From NCBI RefSeq assembly GCF_000526515.1, contig NZ_JAGF01000001.1, positions 2,418,001 through 2,482,000 on the forward strand: a stretch of DNA of 64,000 nucleotides. The letters are read 5' to 3'. Origin of the DNA: Cellulomonas sp. KRMCY2. Lineage in GTDB: Bacteria > Actinomycetota > Actinomycetes > Actinomycetales > Cellulomonadaceae. This document shows, piece by piece, positions 44,578-54,274 of this stretch. The notes under the pieces are model-generated. The model had not been told where the DNA came from, did no database searches, and saw nothing but the letters and a program-made list of their open reading frames with translations. Made by a program: the position numbers and the translations under genes. The first letter of the stretch is position 1. The number at the start of each line of letters is the position of its first letter.

Positions 44578-45258
44578 TCAGCCGTCGGTCGGGCCGATCC
44601 GCACGAGGCCGGACTGGTAGGCGGCGACGACCAGCTGTGCGCGGTCGCGTAGGTCGAGCTTGGTCATGGAGCGGTTGACGTGGGTCTTGACGGTCATCGG
44701 TGAGATGAACAGCCGGGTGGCGATCTGGTCGTTGGTCAGGCCCTCGGCGACGAGTGCGACGATCTCGCGTTCTCGTTCGGTGAGCTGCTCGAGCTGGGCG
44801 GGAGCGGCCGCGGCCGTGACCCGGCTGGGTTGGGCGAGGAACGTCATGATCAGGGATCGGGTGGCGGCGGGCGACAGGAGGGCCTCGCCGGCCGCGATGA
44901 GGCGGATCGCGTCGAGCAGGTCGTCGGGGTCGACGCTCTTGCCGAGGAAGCCGCTCGCGCCGGCGCGCAGGGCCAGGTAGACGTACTCGTCCAGCTCGAA
45001 TGTCGTCAGGATCAGCACCTTGACGCCGGCGAGGTCCTCGTCGGCGCTGATGCGGCGGGTGGCCTGCAGGCCGTCGAGGCCGGGCATGCGGATGTCCATG
45101 AGCACGACGTCGGCCCGTTCGCTCTTGGCCAGTGCCACCGCCTGTGCACCGTCGGAGGCCTCGGCGACGACCACGAGGTCGTCGGCGCCGTCGACCAGGA
45201 CGCGGAAGCCGGCACGGATCAGTGCCTGGTCGTCGGCGATCAGCACACGGATGGTCAT
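44578..45258 (-). CDS. NarL/LuxR-family response regulator
   Basis: 226 residues. The receiver domain has an acidic pair at IADDQ, the phosphorylated Asp55 in VVLMDIRMPG, Thr in ILTTFE and Lys in FLGKSV. The C-terminal LuxR helix-turn-helix is LTEREREIVALVAEGLTN, then SPMTVKTHVNR. Start ATG 45258 overlaps the stop of the kinase remnant (4 bases). Its cognate histidine kinase is broken here, so it may be unphosphorylated or served by another kinase. Output genes are not obvious. Confidence 0.92.
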   Translation of the reverse strand: MTIRVLIADDQALIRAGFRVLVDGADDLVVVAEASDGAQAVALAKSERADVVLMDIRMPGLDGLQATRRISADEDLAGVKVLILTTFELDEYVYLALRAGASGFLGKSVDPDDLLDAIRLIAAGEALLSPAATRSLIMTFLAQPSRVTAAAAPAQLEQLTEREREIVALVAEGLTNDQIATRLFISPMTVKTHVNRSMTKLDLRDRAQLVVAAYQSGLVRIGPTDG

Positions 45259-45515
45259 GGGTCCTCCTGGGCCAGGGGCAGTCGAGCTGTGACGCGGAAC
45301 CCGCCGTCCGCGGTGGGGCCGGTCTCCAACGAGCCGCCGGCCGCCAGGACGCGTTCGCGCATGCCGACCAGGCCCAGGCCGGAGCCGGTGCTGTCCGCAG
45401 CAAGGCTCAGGGGCGGCACCGACGCGGGACGACGCCGGAGCGGCTCCACGACCGATCGACCCAGGTCCATGGTCGTCACCCTACGGACCAGGCGGGCCCC
45501 GCCGGACCCGCTCAC
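45255..45515 (-). pseudogene. Sensor histidine kinase, C-terminal remnant
   Basis: Only the last part of the HATPase domain is left: GSGLGLVGMRERVLAAGG, then the GGFRVTARLPL end. About 45 upstream codons have no kinase similarity. The sensor, dimerisation and most of the ATPase domain (about 350 residues) are gone. Its stop overlaps the response-regulator start, as in an intact NarL-type pair. Confidence 0.8.
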
Positions 45516-45675
45516 ACGTCGCGGCGGGTGATGGCGACGAGGACCCAGGCGGCCAGGACCACTGCTCCGGCCCCCGCTCCGAGGACCTCGGTCCCGGCGG
45601 CCCGGACGGTGGTGAAGGCAGCCGCAGCGGAGCTTGGCAGGTACTGCTCCGGGGCCTCGTCGTAGGTGTATTGCT
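45512..45675 (-). pseudogene. ABC-2 permease, C-terminal remnant
   Basis: The frame YTYDEAPEQYLPSSAAAAF, then GAGAGAVVLAAWVLVAIT ending RRDV, matches the last helix and end of an ABC-2 permease, without a start. It runs into the MarR promoter region. Probably the stump of the transporter operon once controlled by the adjacent two-component genes. Confidence 0.6.
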
Positions 45676-45705
45676 TGGAATATAGTTCTCAGGCATCATG
45701 TTTCC

Positions 45706-46152
45706 ATGAGCATGGACTTCTTCGATGCCGTGGTGCGCTACGAGACCCACCTCTGGAACCACCTGGACGCCCGACTCCGTGAGGCCGGATGCACCTCCCT
45801 GGGGACGCTGTCCGCACTCCGGACGGTGCGCCATCGCGCCGGTGCGTGCCGGGTACAAGAGCTGCGGGCCGATCTGGGGATCACCGTCGGGGCGGCGAGC
45901 AAGCTCGTCGACCGGCTCGAGCGCGACGGGCTCGCGGAGCGACGGCCACACCCCGAGGACCGTCGCTCGTCCTTGATCGCCCTGACGCAGGCGGGCGAAG
46001 TGGCGCACGACGCGGGGATCGCTGTCGTCGAGCTGGCGCTCGCCGAGCACTTGGCAGGGGCGACGGGAGTGGACGACACCACGGCCGCGCTCCGTCACAT
46101 GCTCGGTGTGCTCGCCCCCGCGCCCGCCACCACCTCCGGGGAGGCGCGGTGA
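45706..46152 (+). CDS. MarR-family regulator
   Basis: 148 residues from ATG 45706. Winged helix: RVQELRADLGITVGAASKLVDRLERDG, then AERRPHPEDRRSSLIALTQAG, the DxRS wing of MarR proteins. A TATAGT -10-like box lies at 45681. It overlaps the following quinone oxidoreductase gene by four bases (GTGA), so it most likely autoregulates an operon of two genes responding to an electrophile or quinone. Confidence 0.88.
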   Translation: MSMDFFDAVVRYETHLWNHLDARLREAGCTSLGTLSALRTVRHRAGACRVQELRADLGITVGAASKLVDRLERDGLAERRPHPEDRRSSLIALTQAGEVAHDAGIAVVELALAEHLAGATGVDDTTAALRHMLGVLAPAPATTSGEAR

Positions 46153-47129
46153 ACGCGTCGATGCGCGCCGTCGTCGTCGACCGCCCCGGCGGTCCGGACG
46201 TCCTGCGGGTGAGTGAAGTCCCGGTTCCCCAGGCAGTGGCGGGCCAGGTGCTGGTGCGGGTGCTCGCGTTCGGGCTGAACCGGTCCGAGCTGCACTTCCG
46301 GCGTGGTCAGGCGTCCTTCGGAACTCTCCCGCGCATTCCGGGGATAGAGGCGACGGGGATCGTCGAGGCAGCGCCCGGCGGTGAAGTCGCCGTCGGAACT
46401 CAGGTTGCGACGATGATGGGCGGGATGGGCCGCACCATCGACGGCGGCTACGCCGAGTACGTGCTCGTGCCCGCCGCCCAGGTCATCCCGTTCGTCAGCG
46501 ACCTGCCGTGGGACGTCCTCGGCGCGATCCCCGAGATGCTGCAGACCGCATACGGGTCGCTCGCGGTCGGAGTCCGGGCCGTGGCGGGGGACAGCCTGCT
46601 GGTGCGAGGCGGCACGTCGTCGGTCGGGTTGGCCCTGGCCGTGCTGGGTCGCCTTCAAGGCCTGACCGTGCTGTCCACCACGAGGTCGCCGGCCCGCCGC
46701 AGCCTCTTGGAGGGCATGGGTGTCGACCACGTCGTGCTCGACGACGGCGCGATTGCCGACCAGGTGCGCGCGATTGTCCCTGAGGGTGTGGACGGAGCAG
46801 TCGAGCTGGTGGGTGTGAACGTGTTGCGCGACACCCTGCGTGCCGTGCGCAGCGGGGGCACCGCGTGCTTCACCGGGATGCTCTCAGACGAGTGGACCAT
46901 CGACGGGTTCTACCCGATGGACTGGCTACCCAATGGGGTGCGGCTGACTGCCTACTCCGGCGAGGCGGCCGACCTGCCCGCCTCGGTGCTGCAGGACTTC
47001 CTCGACGCCGTGGCCGACGGGCGCGCCAAGGTGCCCGTTGGCCGGGTCTACCACCTCGACGAGATCGCGCGCGCCCATGCCGACATGGAGACCGGTGTCC
47101 TCGGCGGCAAGGCCGTGGTCGTGCTGTGA
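46149..47129 (+). CDS. Zinc-independent quinone oxidoreductase (MDR superfamily)
   Basis: 326 residues from the GTG overlapping the MarR stop. Medium-chain dehydrogenase fold: GroES-like domain to about 130 with FGLNRSELHFRRGQ, then the nucleotide-binding part with RGGTSSVGLALAVLGRLQG. Catalytic zinc ligands are absent, so it fits NADPH:quinone reductases. It should reduce quinones or enones, consistent with a MarR sensor in the same operon. Ends VLGGKAVVVL as usual. Confidence 0.9.
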   Translation: MNASMRAVVVDRPGGPDVLRVSEVPVPQAVAGQVLVRVLAFGLNRSELHFRRGQASFGTLPRIPGIEATGIVEAAPGGEVAVGTQVATMMGGMGRTIDGGYAEYVLVPAAQVIPFVSDLPWDVLGAIPEMLQTAYGSLAVGVRAVAGDSLLVRGGTSSVGLALAVLGRLQGLTVLSTTRSPARRSLLEGMGVDHVVLDDGAIADQVRAIVPEGVDGAVELVGVNVLRDTLRAVRSGGTACFTGMLSDEWTIDGFYPMDWLPNGVRLTAYSGEAADLPASVLQDFLDAVADGRAKVPVGRVYHLDEIARAHADMETGVLGGKAVVVL

Positions 47130-47153
47130 AGCGAGGATTGACGGCTCCTCGTC

Positions 47154-47270
47154 AGCGAACCTCGGGACCGGGACGGCCGGCGCCGTAGAAGGCCAGCGTG
47201 ACGGCCATCCCGAAGCCGAGGCCGGCGGTGCTGCCGGTGATCACGGCGACCTTGCCGGTCAGGTCGACGT
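47154..47270 (-). pseudogene. Short-chain dehydrogenase, 5' remnant
   Basis: Directly after the thiolase stop, about 37 codons read DLTGKVAVITGSTAGLGFG, then MAVTLAFYGAGRPGP to a stop. This is the cofactor-binding start of an SDR, followed by loss of the gene. No proper start codon remains. Probably a former last gene of the leftward catabolic operon. Confidence 0.65.
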
Positions 47271-47272
47271 CC

Positions 47273-48424
<1,152 letters not shown>

Positions 48425-48550
48425 CTCATCGTCCCTTCGTGTGCGACCCCCGTTCGCTCACGGACGGTCAATGGATGGCTGCTTCTCGACAGTAGGGATG
48501 CAGCGCGGGATGGGGGCATTCACGGTTCGCATAAGAGCCCGGCGCCGATG

Positions 48551-49852
48551 TCAGTGGCCGGACCGCGCGATCTCCTCGGCCGGTGCGCCCTCGGCCGCCG
48601 CGCCGACCGGCCGCGTCGGGCGCACGAGCTGCCGGGAGAGCACGACGGTGACCGCCAGCCCCACCGCCGCCGCGCCGATCGCAATGAGGAACGCCTGGCT
48701 GTAGTCGCCCGACGCCTCGCCAAGCTGGGCCGCCAGGTGCGGCGCGAAGTACGCCGAGACCGAGTAGGCCGAGAACGCGAGCCCGTAGTTCATGCCCTGG
48801 TAGCGCAGGCCGAAGCGCGTCGAGACCAGCGAGGGCATCACACCCATCACGCCGCCGAAGCACACGCCGAGGCCGAACACGCCGGCCATGAACCCCGCCG
48901 CGTTGCCGCGCACCACGATCAGCAGCCCGAGGAACGCGGCGACGAAGGCGAAGATCAGGACCAGCGTGCGCGCAGTACCCAGCGTGTCCGAGACGCTGCC
49001 GAGGACGAAGCCGCCGGTCATCTTCCCCGCGGCGTACGCGCTCACCGCGAACGCCGCGGTGGTCGCGGTCATGCCGTACATCGCCACCCCGATCGGCGAG
49101 GCGTTGGCGGCGATCATCAGCCCGGAGAACGCGCCGCACACGAAGACCACGAAGATCGCCCAGAACGCGCCAGTGAGCATCATCCGCTGGGGCGGGACCG
49201 CCGTTCCCCCGCCCGACGGGCCGGCCGCCGCCTGCCTGGTCTGCGGGACACCCGCCGGCCAGAAGCCGGTCGGTGCCACCCGGATCACCACGAACGTGAG
49301 GCCCGCCACCACGACGAAGACCCCGCCGAGCACGACCATCGCGTGCCCGACGCCCGCGCCGGAGATGAGCGCACGGGCCATCGGTGCGACCACGATCGCG
49401 CCGGCGCCCTGCGAGCCCACGCTCAGACCGGCGGCCAGTCCGCGCTTGTCGGGGAAGAACCGGATCGCGTTCGCGAGCAGCGCGGAATAGGCCAGCCCCT
49501 GGCCAAGCCCGGCGACCACGCCGTAGCCGACGATCAGCTGGACCAGGCTCGTCGACGCCCCGGACAGCATCCAGCCGACGCCGAGCATCACGCCGCCCAC
49601 CAGCGCGGTCCACCGCGCCCAGCCCTTGTCGACCAGCCAGCCGCCGAGCACCATCGGGATCGGCGAGATCCCGGCGTTGACCGAGTAGGCCAGGAGCACC
49701 CCGTCGAGGCCGAAGCCCTTCTCCTGCACGAGCGGGTTCCGCAGCACGGAGAACGTGTACAGGGCGCCGAGCGCGAACATCAGGACGCACGACGCGACCA
49801 GGACGGCTTTGCGGTTCACGGGCCGAACCAGGGCGGGTGCCGCTCCGGACAT
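48551..49852 (-). CDS. OFA-family MFS transporter (oxalate/formate antiporter-like)
   Basis: 433 residues from ATG 49852 (GAGGGG upstream). Twelve helices; motifs NPLVQEKGF, GGWLVDKGWARWTAL (motif A) and GLGQGLAYSALLANAIRFFPDKRGLAAGLSVG are typical of OFA-type carboxylate carriers. It lies in the catabolic island on the same strand, so it probably imports or exchanges the organic acid that the island degrades. Length is normal. The Pro-rich loop near residues 215-235 separates the two halves. Confidence 0.88.
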   Translation of the reverse strand: MSGAAPALVRPVNRKAVLVASCVLMFALGALYTFSVLRNPLVQEKGFGLDGVLLAYSVNAGISPIPMVLGGWLVDKGWARWTALVGGVMLGVGWMLSGASTSLVQLIVGYGVVAGLGQGLAYSALLANAIRFFPDKRGLAAGLSVGSQGAGAIVVAPMARALISGAGVGHAMVVLGGVFVVVAGLTFVVIRVAPTGFWPAGVPQTRQAAAGPSGGGTAVPPQRMMLTGAFWAIFVVFVCGAFSGLMIAANASPIGVAMYGMTATTAAFAVSAYAAGKMTGGFVLGSVSDTLGTARTLVLIFAFVAAFLGLLIVVRGNAAGFMAGVFGLGVCFGGVMGVMPSLVSTRFGLRYQGMNYGLAFSAYSVSAYFAPHLAAQLGEASGDYSQAFLIAIGAAAVGLAVTVVLSRQLVRPTRPVGAAAEGAPAEEIARSGH

Positions 49853-49901
49853 GACTGATCCCCTCGGTGAGTCCTTCGCGACAGCCCACTCGGGCCGCCA
49901 G

Positions 49902-51497
49902 TCACTTCGCCTGCGCGGCCGCCACGATCGGGCCGAGACCGTCCCAGGTCTCCTGGAAGATCTCCGGCGGCATGACCCCGAGCCTGTCCGCGACGATCGG
50001 CGCGAACTCCATCTGGGCGAGCACATCCAGTTCCAGGTCGACGCCCGGGGCGAGCTCGGTGAGAACCAGGCCCCGCGCCGACAGGCGGAACACGGCCCGC
50101 TCCGTGACGTAGCGGACCTCCTGACCGTTGCGCAGGGCTTGCTCGGCGTTGAAGGTGATCTGCTCGATGGACCGGACGAACTTCTTCCGGTTGCCCTCCT
50201 CGCCCACCTCCAGGCGGCCGTCCCCGATCCGGACCTTCGCGCCGTCGCCGGCGTCTAGCCCCCCGGTGAAGGTCATGGCGAACACGATCCGCTTGGCGCC
50301 CTGGGCGACGTTGATGAAGCCACCGACGCCGATGCCACCGCCATCACGCATGCTCGCGTTCACGTCCCCGTTCGGCGCGACCTGCAGACAGCCCAGGACG
50401 GCCAGGTCCAAGCCTCCGGAGTCGTAGAAGTCGAACTGGTCGGCCATCTCCAGCGTTGCCTCCGGGTTCCAGGCACAGCCGAAGTCGTGACCACCGGCAG
50501 GCAGTCCTCCGACGGCTCCCGCCTCGGTCGTCAAGGTGAACGCGTCGCCGACGCCTTCCTCGGCGGCCACCGACGAGACGGCCTCGGGGATCCCCACGCC
50601 GAGGTTGACGACCATGCCCGGCGCCAGCTCCATGGTCGCCCGACGGGCGATGACCTTGCGCATGCTGAGCTTCTCGACGGGCATCGCGTCGAGCGGCACC
50701 CTGGCCTCGCCGCTGAACACCGGGTTGTACGGCGTCTGGGCGGTCTGCCAGTGGTACTCGGGCCTGGCGACGTAGACGTGGTCGATCAGGATGCCCGGGA
50801 CCCTCACCGCCTTCGGGTGCAGCGTCCCGCTCTTGACGATCCGCTCGACCTGGCAGATCACGATGCCGCCGCACGCCCGCGCGGCCTGAGCGGCCGCGAG
50901 CTGCCCGAGCTGGTACCCCTCGTGGCTGAGCGTGACGTTCCCCCGCTCGTCCGCCTCGGTGCCGCGGATCAACGCCACGTCGAGGCGCGGCAGCCGGTAC
51001 AGGAGCCACTCCTCGCCGAGCAGGGTGACGACCTCGACGAGGTCTTCGCAGTCCCGCGTGCGCGAGTTCATCTTGCCGCCGCCCAGGCGGGGGTCGACCA
51101 TCGTGCCGAGCCCGACCTTGGTGATCACTCCTGGCTTGCGAGCTGCGATGTACCGGCACATGGTCGCCATGACGCCCTGCGGCAGGTTGTAGACCTCCGC
51201 CCTGTCGTCCCGGCACAGCTCGACCAGGGCCGGTCCGCAGCCCATGATGTGGCCGCCGACCGCCCGCTTCATCAGGCCCTCGCGGGCGACGTAGGCCAGG
51301 CCACGGTCCTTCCGGTTGCCGACCCCCGACTGGAAGTAGAACGTCAGGTCGCGGGGTGCGCCGGTGGCCAGGAAGCTCTTCTCGAGCTCGACCATCGCCT
51401 CCTCGGCGAACCCGCCCAGGGTGATGCCCGTGAGCATGACGGTGGCGCCGTCCGGGATGAGCCCGGGCACGTCGCCGGCCGCGATGACGCTGATCAT
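49902..51497 (-). CDS. Fused acetate/propionate CoA-transferase (YdiF type)
   Basis: 531 residues from ATG 51497 (GGAGGG upstream). Alpha and beta CoA-transferase domains are fused in one chain: LIPDGATVMLTGITLGGFAE at the start; the second domain begins near 290 (ELAPGMVVNLGVGIPEAVSS) and holds the likely catalytic Glu in LTTEAGAVGGLPAGG. It moves CoA between short acyl groups. Next to the AbfD gene it is a good candidate for making 4-hydroxybutyryl-CoA from acetyl-CoA, as in aminobutyrate fermentation (inference). Confidence 0.9.
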   Translation of the reverse strand: MISVIAAGDVPGLIPDGATVMLTGITLGGFAEEAMVELEKSFLATGAPRDLTFYFQSGVGNRKDRGLAYVAREGLMKRAVGGHIMGCGPALVELCRDDRAEVYNLPQGVMATMCRYIAARKPGVITKVGLGTMVDPRLGGGKMNSRTRDCEDLVEVVTLLGEEWLLYRLPRLDVALIRGTEADERGNVTLSHEGYQLGQLAAAQAARACGGIVICQVERIVKSGTLHPKAVRVPGILIDHVYVARPEYHWQTAQTPYNPVFSGEARVPLDAMPVEKLSMRKVIARRATMELAPGMVVNLGVGIPEAVSSVAAEEGVGDAFTLTTEAGAVGGLPAGGHDFGCAWNPEATLEMADQFDFYDSGGLDLAVLGCLQVAPNGDVNASMRDGGGIGVGGFINVAQGAKRIVFAMTFTGGLDAGDGAKVRIGDGRLEVGEEGNRKKFVRSIEQITFNAEQALRNGQEVRYVTERAVFRLSARGLVLTELAPGVDLELDVLAQMEFAPIVADRLGVMPPEIFQETWDGLGPIVAAAQAK

Positions 51498-51581
51498 GGT
51501 CTGCCCTCCGCGGCGCGGCATGCGTCACCGCACACCGTGCCGCCCGTAGTCGTGCCGGTCCGTCGGATCGGTACCGTCGGA

Positions 51582-52433
51582 TCAGTACTGGTAGAAGCCG
51601 GCCCCGGACTTGCGGCCGTTCAGACCCGCCCGCGCCATCCGCCGCAGCACAGGCTGCGGCGCGTAGCGGTCGCTGCCGAGCTCCGCCTGGAAGTAGTCGA
51701 GCACCGTCACGGTCAGATCCGCACCACCCATGTCGATGAGCTCGAACGGCCCCATCGGATGATTGAGGCCCAGCTTCACGGCCGTGTCGATGTCCTCGAT
51801 GCTCGCCACACCCTCGGACAGCAGCCGCGCCGCCTCGTTGAGGAACGGGACGAGCAGCCGGTTCACGATGAACCCCGGGGAGTCCTTGGCCACGTGGACC
51901 ACCGTCTTGCCCAGTCGCTCGACGAGCTCGTCGGCGACGGCCACCGTCGCATCGGAGGTGCTCACCCCGCGGATGACCTCCACCAGCCGCATCACGGGCA
52001 CCGGGTTGAAGAAGTGGATACCGCAGAACCGGTCGGGCCGTCCTGAGGCGGCACCGAGCTCGGTCACTGACATCGAGGACGTGTTGGTGGCCAGGACGGT
52101 GTCCTCCGGGCACACCGAGGCGACCTCTGTGAACACCGACTTCTTCAGCTCGAGGTCCTCGATGACCGCCTCGATGACCACCTGGGCAGCGCTGAGGGCG
52201 CCCAGGTCGGTCGACGTGGTGATCCGGGCAAGCGCGGCTTGCTTGTCGTCAGCGGTCAGCTTCTCCTTGACGACGGCCCTCTCCAGGTGGGCGTCGATCC
52301 GCCGCACCGCCGATTCGACGAGGCGCTGCTCGATGTCGCACAGCACCACGTCGAGCCCGGACTGCGCGGCGACCTGCGCGATGCCCGAGCCCATCGTCCC
52401 CGCGCCGACGATGCCGATGGCCGAGATGGTCAC
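51582..52433 (-). CDS. 3-hydroxybutyryl-CoA dehydrogenase
   Basis: 283 residues from the GTG overlapping the AbfD stop (GTGA). NAD motif IGIVGAGTMGSGIAQVAAQ, NTSSMSVTELG, catalytic His in CGIHFFNPVPVMRLVEVI, and the C-terminal dimer domain with DIDTAVKLGLNHPMGPFEL. Single-domain form of the size of clostridial Hbd. It oxidises 3-hydroxybutyryl-CoA to acetoacetyl-CoA. Note that no enoyl-CoA hydratase gene is present here to link the AbfD product crotonyl-CoA to it. Confidence 0.93.
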   Translation of the reverse strand: MTISAIGIVGAGTMGSGIAQVAAQSGLDVVLCDIEQRLVESAVRRIDAHLERAVVKEKLTADDKQAALARITTSTDLGALSAAQVVIEAVIEDLELKKSVFTEVASVCPEDTVLATNTSSMSVTELGAASGRPDRFCGIHFFNPVPVMRLVEVIRGVSTSDATVAVADELVERLGKTVVHVAKDSPGFIVNRLLVPFLNEAARLLSEGVASIEDIDTAVKLGLNHPMGPFELIDMGGADLTVTVLDYFQAELGSDRYAPQPVLRRMARAGLNGRKSGAGFYQY

Positions 52434-54007
52434 TTCTGCACCTCGGTCGCGGACGTGGCCGACTCGACCGGGGCCGACGCTTCCTCGGCGGCCTTGCGCG
52501 CCTTGAACTTCGCCAGGACGCGCCGCGGGGTGACCGTCTTGCGCTCGTAGATCGGGATCTCGGGCTGGATGCCGGCGAGGTACTTGGCGATGCCCTTGAG
52601 CTCCTCGACGTCGTACCCGCCCATCATCGCGATGGTCTCCATCTGGGGCGACCCGCCGCCGTGCAGGCCGGCCACGATCATGGCGCCACCGAACTCGCTG
52701 ACCAGGGTGTCCTCGATCATCCGGAAGCAGCGGTGCACGGCCTCCGCCGAGACCGCGGGGTTGCGCATGATGTACTTGTTCATCAGCTCGCCGGTCGCCT
52801 CGGTGTAGTACGACTCCTCGAGCGGGAGCGTGGCGATCAAGCCGCCGGCCAGGTCCGCGAGGATCTTCGCCTCGTTGTAGATCTCCTCGCCGGCCAGCTT
52901 GCGCCCGGCGTTGGTGAGGATCTCGTCCGGGATCATCGTGCCGGACGGCGACTTCTCGGCCCGAGAGACGCTCGCGACCCCCGCGGCGTACACGAGCTCG
53001 GCGATGCCCAGGATGTGGGCGATCTTCTCCTGCGCGTGGCTGGTCTTCTCGATGTTGTTGTACTCGGCGACCAGCGCGGCCTGGCTGGCGAACACCTCCG
53101 AGGTCGCCGGCTTGCAGCCGGTGTAGGAGTGCCGGTGGAAGTGGGCGAACATGATGGCCAGGAAGCCGGCGTACGGGGTGCACTCGGGGTTGCCGAGACC
53201 GTCCATGAAGACCCGCTCCCGCGGGACGAACACGTCGTCGAAGATCGTCAGCGACTCCATGTCGCCCACGTGCGCGATGGGCGCGTCGATGTAGGCCCGC
53301 TTGTGCCGCTGGCCGGGCAGAGCCACGATCTTGATCCCGGGCCAGTCGGCCGGCAGAGCGAACGAGACCGCGTACGCGTTGTCCTTCGGCCCCATGAAGC
53401 GGGTCGGCGTCACGATGATCTCGTCGACGTACGGCGCGGCGGAGTTGCACGACTTCGCGCCCCGGACCACGATCCCGTCCTCGCGGGACTCGACGATCCG
53501 CAGGTACATGTCCGGGTCGACCTGCTCGTGCGGCCGCTTCGACCGGTCGCCCTTGACGTCCGTCTGCGCGCAGTTGGCGACGATGTCGTTCTGTTGCGAC
53601 CACCCCAGGTACTTCAGGAACCGCTTGTTGTAGTCGGTACCGAGGTCCTCGTCCATCTCGTAGGTGACCACCGACAGCGCGTTCATCGCGTCGGTACCCA
53701 TGCAGCGCTGGATGCAGCCGCCCACCCGGTGGCACAGCAGCCGGGTCATCTTCTGCTTGGCCAGCAGGTCCTCGGCGGTCTGGTGGATGTGCGTGAACCG
53801 GTTGATCTCCTCACCGGTGAGGTGCGACTTGGCGACGCACACGTCGGTGTAGCGCTCGTCGTGCGCGCAGTCGAAGGTCTGCCGCATGACGTACATGCCG
53901 CTCTCGAGGCGCGGGTCCTCTCGGCCGATCAGCTCGGCACCGACGTAGATGTTCGGCGTCATGCTGTACAGCCGGTCCCGGTACTGCTCGTAGGTCCCGA
54001 TTCCCAT
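52430..54007 (-). CDS. abfD: 4-hydroxybutyryl-CoA dehydratase / vinylacetyl-CoA isomerase
   Basis: 525 residues from ATG 54007 (GAGGAG upstream). It belongs to the HpaB-like flavoprotein superfamily. In the clostridial enzyme the [4Fe-4S] cluster is held by C99, C103, H292 and C299; here C98, C102, H291 and C298 stand at the same spacing (CIQRC and HRHSYTGCK), and the catalytic Tyr and Lys of that segment are also kept. It therefore should perform the radical dehydration of 4-hydroxybutyryl-CoA to crotonyl-CoA rather than hydroxylate a phenol. The enzyme is oxygen-sensitive in anaerobes, though homologues occur in microaerobic archaea. It overlaps the Hbd gene. Confidence 0.9.
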   Translation of the reverse strand: MGIGTYEQYRDRLYSMTPNIYVGAELIGREDPRLESGMYVMRQTFDCAHDERYTDVCVAKSHLTGEEINRFTHIHQTAEDLLAKQKMTRLLCHRVGGCIQRCMGTDAMNALSVVTYEMDEDLGTDYNKRFLKYLGWSQQNDIVANCAQTDVKGDRSKRPHEQVDPDMYLRIVESREDGIVVRGAKSCNSAAPYVDEIIVTPTRFMGPKDNAYAVSFALPADWPGIKIVALPGQRHKRAYIDAPIAHVGDMESLTIFDDVFVPRERVFMDGLGNPECTPYAGFLAIMFAHFHRHSYTGCKPATSEVFASQAALVAEYNNIEKTSHAQEKIAHILGIAELVYAAGVASVSRAEKSPSGTMIPDEILTNAGRKLAGEEIYNEAKILADLAGGLIATLPLEESYYTEATGELMNKYIMRNPAVSAEAVHRCFRMIEDTLVSEFGGAMIVAGLHGGGSPQMETIAMMGGYDVEELKGIAKYLAGIQPEIPIYERKTVTPRRVLAKFKARKAAEEASAPVESATSATEVQK

Positions 54008-54274
54008 GTCGTTCACTCCTCTGTTCGCGACCGGGATCACACCGGCTCCGCAAGGGCTGCGTTGTCCTGCTCCGCCCGGACCCGGCACAGGTCGGGCCAT
54101 CGCTCCCGGCGACCGTACGGACGGCCTGCGAGCATCGGGAAAGTCCGAACACGCATCAATGGGTGCCGGCCCTCCCGCCGGCCACGCCTCCACCGGGCCG
54201 ATGCAGACGCAGGAGCGGGTGGGCCGCCGACCGGACGACCCACCCGCGCTGCTCCGAGTCGGGAAGGGGGTGGC

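Noticed and set aside
52430-54007. 4-hydroxyphenylacetate 3-monooxygenase (HpaB)
   Set aside because: The protein is in that superfamily but holds all four cluster ligands of 4-hydroxybutyryl-CoA dehydratase at the right spacing and sits with CoA-ester genes.
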